NCBI GenBank assembly: GCA_963969595.1
Contig: OZ018412.1
Coordinates: 17,858,501-17,922,500 of the forward strand
Source: Neckera pumila
Lineage: Eukaryota > Streptophyta > Bryopsida > Hypnales > Neckeraceae
Direction: 5' to 3'
DNA: 64,000 nucleotides
Position 1 is the stretch's first letter. Each line of letters starts with the position of its first letter. The notes under the pieces are model-generated. The model saw only the letters and a program-made list of their open reading frames with translations, did not search any database and was not told the DNA's origin. The position numbers and the translations under genes were made by a program. This document shows positions 60,730 to 64,000 of the stretch, piece by piece.

Positions 60730-61509
60730 CTAATGTGGAGTAACTGGAGTTGGAGATAATACCACATCCTTCTTAATAGATTGCTCTTGGTTGTCCATGG
60801 TGAAATTTGTAGATTGAAGTGAAGCCAACCAACTCTGTTGCTTTTTATTATGACAGTTGCAAGAGTTAATAATTTTGGTGCAAAAGGTACATGAGGTATT
60901 TTTAACAGCTAGGTCTGTTTGACGCAAATGTGAAGAAATTGTAGTAGGAGTTATTACCTCATTTGCTTTTGGAGGACCGGATGTTGTTGTCCTAGAACAA
61001 GACACCTTCACAGGTGGCTTGGATGCTGGAATTGGAAGTGTATGTAAAGCTGTTGGGTGTGGTCCTTCTTGATGAAGGCCATCTTGCCTAGATATAGACA
61101 ACCTTGTTGCAAGAAGTCCTTCTTCCAAGGCTTCGACTTGGTTGGTTAAATCGTCCAATCCCAGTTGGCATTGGGCTACTGCTGGTTCGTGTAGTTCTTC
61201 TTGAGGAGGACTGGTAAACTCTTCCTTGATGACAAATGCCTCGTCGCTAGAACAAGGGTGCTCCTTGAGCCATTGTACAAAGGTGCCGTTGTCTTCAAAG
61301 TCGTATAATCTAGGCCTAATACATTTAATTGTACCCAGGTCAATTGTGGCTTCTGCTCTGCTAGATTGAAGAGTTGGTATCTCATGTTTTTTGTCAAAAC
61401 CTAACAAGGGACCTCTGGACACAATGGCAACCATGGTCCGAGCTTCTTGTGGTCCGTAAGTAAATGTGGATTGTTTCTCTCCCAATTCATGACTCCTCCA
61501 CACTGGCAA
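60730..61509 (-). pseudogene. Retroelement polyprotein segment downstream of protease
   Basis: Begins as the tail of the protease-linked region in a shifted frame (SHELGEKQSTFTYGPQEA) and continues for about 240 residues without a reverse-transcriptase motif. A Cys/His cluster (CTFCTKIINSCNCH) near the C-terminus is unlike a standard CCHC knuckle. The frame ends at a stop at 60730. Confidence 0.45.
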
Positions 61510-61833
61510 AGAAATCCGCGGCTCAAGAGAATTGGATATCCGTCAGTGGCTTCTTCCTCCAATCGTATGACCTCAAAGGATATGTAGTAATCTACCCCAC
61601 CTGTCTGTAGGCGTAGGTCTTTAATTCGACCCAAAGTCTATGCATTTGAGAGTAACATGAGATGGATGGGTAACCTTTAATCCAAATTTATTCATTGTAA
61701 ATGCAGGCATGATATTAACACTACTACCATCATCTACCAGTACTCTAGGGATTATCTTATCCATGATTTTGACTTCAATATCCACTGCATCAAACATTTC
61801 TCTAGATTCTTGTAAATCAAGCATTTGTTCCAC
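61401..61833 (-). pseudogene. Retroviral-type aspartic protease of a gypsy element, frameshifted
   Basis: 61833-61621 carries the active-site-like segment RVLVDDGSSVNIMP (about 61720-61735), where plant gypsy proteases have a D-x-G-S type motif, followed by FTMNKFGL. After a frameshift near 61625 the next frame reads LRLQTGGVDYYISFEVI and GYPILLSRGFLC, the usual C-terminal half. Another frameshift near 61500 leads into the downstream segment. The enzyme would cleave the gag-pol polyprotein. Confidence 0.7.
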
Positions 61834-61866
61834 TTTGTTGACTTGTTGTGCAAGTTTAGGCGGACG

Positions 61867-62661
61867 TCAAATTGTAGCCCCATCCTTCAGTTGTCTCCGT
61901 AATGCAGGGGCCAAGTTGAAAAATTGTCCAAACAAAATATTAGCCTTAGCTTTGGATAAATCTTCCCACAAATCATATGGTGGAGAAGACGGGATAATGG
62001 TCTTGAATTCTCTAGACCTGGCTCTAGGGGTAGGAAGAGGATAGAAAGTATCAGTTGGAATGAACTGATACTCATCTTCATCTAATCCTACATGGTTTGA
62101 AAGGTGTTTCAGATCTAGCCTGACTTCCTTGGCCGCATTCTCTAAGGTGTTTTGTAAGTCAGAGAAGTGAGGTGAACCTTTGGATGAATGTAATTGTGCA
62201 CTATCCGGTGAGCTAGGCTCTGAAGCCTCTGCTTCATTTGGATTTGCTTCTGGGGGAGGACCAGTCTTTGCTCCTCCCCTAGTTACTACTAATGCGGGTA
62301 ACAAGCTTTGAGTTTGGACATCATTAGGAAACTCAATTTCAACTCAAAAAGAGGGATGGAATTCATTAAACCCAGAAATATTTGAGGTTCCAATGTCTAC
62401 GTACTTAACATCTTGTGTGGTTACCAAGGGAATGGCTCTCTGAGTGGTTTGCAGCATAGTTGGCGGATTTTGAGTTTGCTTATGGTTGGTGCAATTATAG
62501 TACATATCACGGGGTGCGGGTAGCATGAGCATAGGTTCTTGATTGGCTAATGGTCTAATCGTCGATACTTTGGGTGGTGAATTTTGGTAAGCAAGAGGGT
62601 TAGCTACTTGATGATAGACTGGAATAAAAGTAGGTATGGATTCCCCTATCCTTCTTACCAT
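61867..62661 (-). pseudogene. Gag-protease linker region
   Basis: Two frames (62661-62344 and 62304-61867) read as low-complexity linker with STRPLANQEP-like and PPPEANPNEAEASEPSSPD segments, then a conserved-looking YDLWEDLSKAKANILFGQF just before the protease. A single possible zinc-knuckle remnant (YYNCTNHKQ) is too weak to call. Confidence 0.45.
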
Positions 62662-63454
62662 TTGTTTGTTTCCTTGTCAATTATCTCGACTTCTAGTGCT
62701 GCTTGTATTGCATCTTCTAACGTTACTGGTCTTCGGGATAATATTTCTCTAATGGTCAAAGCAAAATCAATACCTTGGACAAGTAGTGGCGTATCATCCC
62801 GTCGTTGAGGAGATTTCCTATGTAACGAGTATGTACCATTTATAATCGTCGTACATAGGTAGTGATGTCTTCTGTCGCTCCCCAACGTAAACTATTCAAG
62901 GCTTTCAATGCTTATTGTTGTCCCGTCTCTGGTCAAAAATATTGTATAAAAGCGGCTTGTAGTTGTAGCCACGTGGTAAAAAATCCTGCATCATGAGACC
63001 TATACCACGAGTAAGCGGTCCCAGCTAGAGTGGTAGGAAACCAGATTAAATAGTAGCCGTGGTCAGTTACTAAGCTAGAAATTAGAATCTCCTCAAATCT
63101 CTCAACGTGAGCCGTGGGATCAGTGTCTCTGGATCCAGCAAATCGAGGTAAGTTATGAGGAATTGGTACTTCTCTCAACCCTTGGGGGACCACAATTGGC
63201 AAATCTCTTGGTAACATCATTAGATCGATGAATGGCGGAAGAGGTGCCTCTGCTGGCTCATCCTTGCGTTCTGGATGCCTAGCCGGATCACAAGGGTCAG
63301 CAGCACTGGTAGCCATATCGGGAACTAATAAGTATTGTTCAATTTCCTCTTCCTCTAGTTGTAAAGGTTGGTCAGTGGGTGTAGGGCTCCCTCCTACTGC
63401 CTTTGATCTTGTTATCCGGCTGAATGGAGATGTGTTTGATGATTTTGGTGGCAT
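62655..63454 (-). pseudogene. Ty3/gypsy-type gag (Retrotrans_gag), broken
   Basis: Starts at 63454 with MPPKSSNTSPFSRITRSKAV. The core capsid-like part reads LPRFAGSRDTDPTAHVERFE then LAGTAYSWYRSHDAG and WLQLQAAFIQYF. The frame then meets TGA at 62933-62935, TAA at 62912-62914 and TAA at 62840-62842, while the sequence between still reads as gag (ALKALNSLRWGATEDITTYV, TRYIGNLLND). After a frameshift near 62790 it resumes with IREILSRRPVTLEDAIQAAL. The long terminal repeat and primer-binding site were not identified and probably lie right of the window. Confidence 0.75.
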
Positions 63455-64000
63455 CTAAAGTCTTGATGAGTCCAATTCACACAAATCCAATCCAATCATA
63501 TATAATAAGGAAAATCCACGCAATAAGCACTTAAGTGTGCTACAAGCTAGTCACTCTCCAATTGTCTTAGGACTACTAGTGCTATGGTTTGGTCTGCACA
63601 GATCAAAGTCCCGACTATCTCTAAAGAAATAGGTCGTATCTCAAAAAAGTAGGGATCCTGTAAGATCTCAATATACTCTATCTCGTCCACGTTTTGGTCC
63701 CACGTATGCAAATTGTTAAAAAAAAATTGCGTTCTTGATCTGCGTTGGTCAAGTCCTTCTCTGGCGGCTCGGGTATTGATAGAACAAGGGGTGGAACCAT
63801 GGATGGTGTGATCCTTCACCCGCTATTATGGTGAAGAGTAAAACACGGTAGTCCTCATTGTCCTGACACGGCTCGCAAGCTGCAGCGTATTTGGTGATGT
63901 ATTACAGCTGATGTTCTGTGCCTAAAGTGGCTGGTACCAGTTGAGTGGATATACCGGTAAAGCACTGCAAGGTAAGATGTTCAATGCCAGTGTGGTGCGC
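63455..64000. other. Retroelement leader region
   Basis: Sequence upstream of gag on the minus strand, expected to lead to the 5' LTR. No convincing tRNA primer-binding site was seen. A 90-codon open frame at 63547-63819 (-) has no recognised feature. Confidence 0.4.

Overview
This is nuclear DNA of a land plant. The evidence is a plant-type PTB3 RNA-binding protein gene with 15 coding exons and GT-AG introns, the 3' end of a plant NUP54 nucleoporin gene, an L-type lectin receptor kinase relic (a streptophyte family), and PIF/Harbinger, pogo/Tigger-like and Ty3/gypsy-type debris in AT-rich DNA. GC-rich exons sit in a very AT-rich, repeat-filled background. A non-seed plant (moss, lycophyte or fern) is my guess, but the window alone does not settle it.

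Layout. 1-949: last exons of NUP54 (+). 2305-3248: a MITE with TTA target-site duplications. About 4085-11441 and 21775-29300: two inverted copies of a PTB3-like gene facing each other tail to tail. Copy A is on + (CDS 5840-10457) and copy B on - (CDS 22759-27323). From 6606 to about 11441 and from about 21775 to 26610 the arms are mirror images with no net length change (x maps to 33216-x), introns and 3' flank included. Outside this core the arms are still homologous but clearly diverged. That pattern is expected if an old inverted duplication had its inner part homogenised by recent gene conversion. Both copies have exon 1 and predict the same 484-residue protein. The 10.3-kb spacer holds a broken PIF/Harbinger element (Myb-like ORF at about 11.97-12.81 kb on +, transposase relic at 17.79-18.92 kb on -), tandem repeats and another MITE.

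29.4-34 kb: a 747-bp foldback element carrying a 12-bp minisatellite and a (CAAA)n tract, a small palindromic MITE, a MITE fragment, and two possible exons of an unidentified gene (32.4-32.9 kb, -). 35.0-37.1 kb: an intronless L-type lectin receptor kinase pseudogene (-) with several frameshifts, a stop in the HRD motif and NFG in place of DFG. 39.3-40.2 kb: an 820-bp foldback element. 42.3-43.3 kb: another MITE copy. 43.3-50.2 kb: AT-rich DNA with degenerate repeats and no recognisable gene. 50.6-53.2 kb: a DD35D (CENP-B/Tigger-like) transposase in one frame interrupted by two stops. 53.5-55 kb: short minisatellites. 57.6-57.8 kb: a probable tRNA-derived SINE. 57.9-63.5 kb: a decayed Ty3/gypsy-type gag-protease element (-) without a visible reverse transcriptase, with an accessory Pro/Glu-rich repeat ORF.

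Only NUP54 and the two PTB3 copies look like live host genes. PTB proteins bind pyrimidine-rich RNA and control splicing. Two identical convergent copies could also read into each other and form dsRNA, as known plant inverted-repeat gene pairs do, but this is inference. All similarity statements come from reading the sequence by eye; no database search was run.
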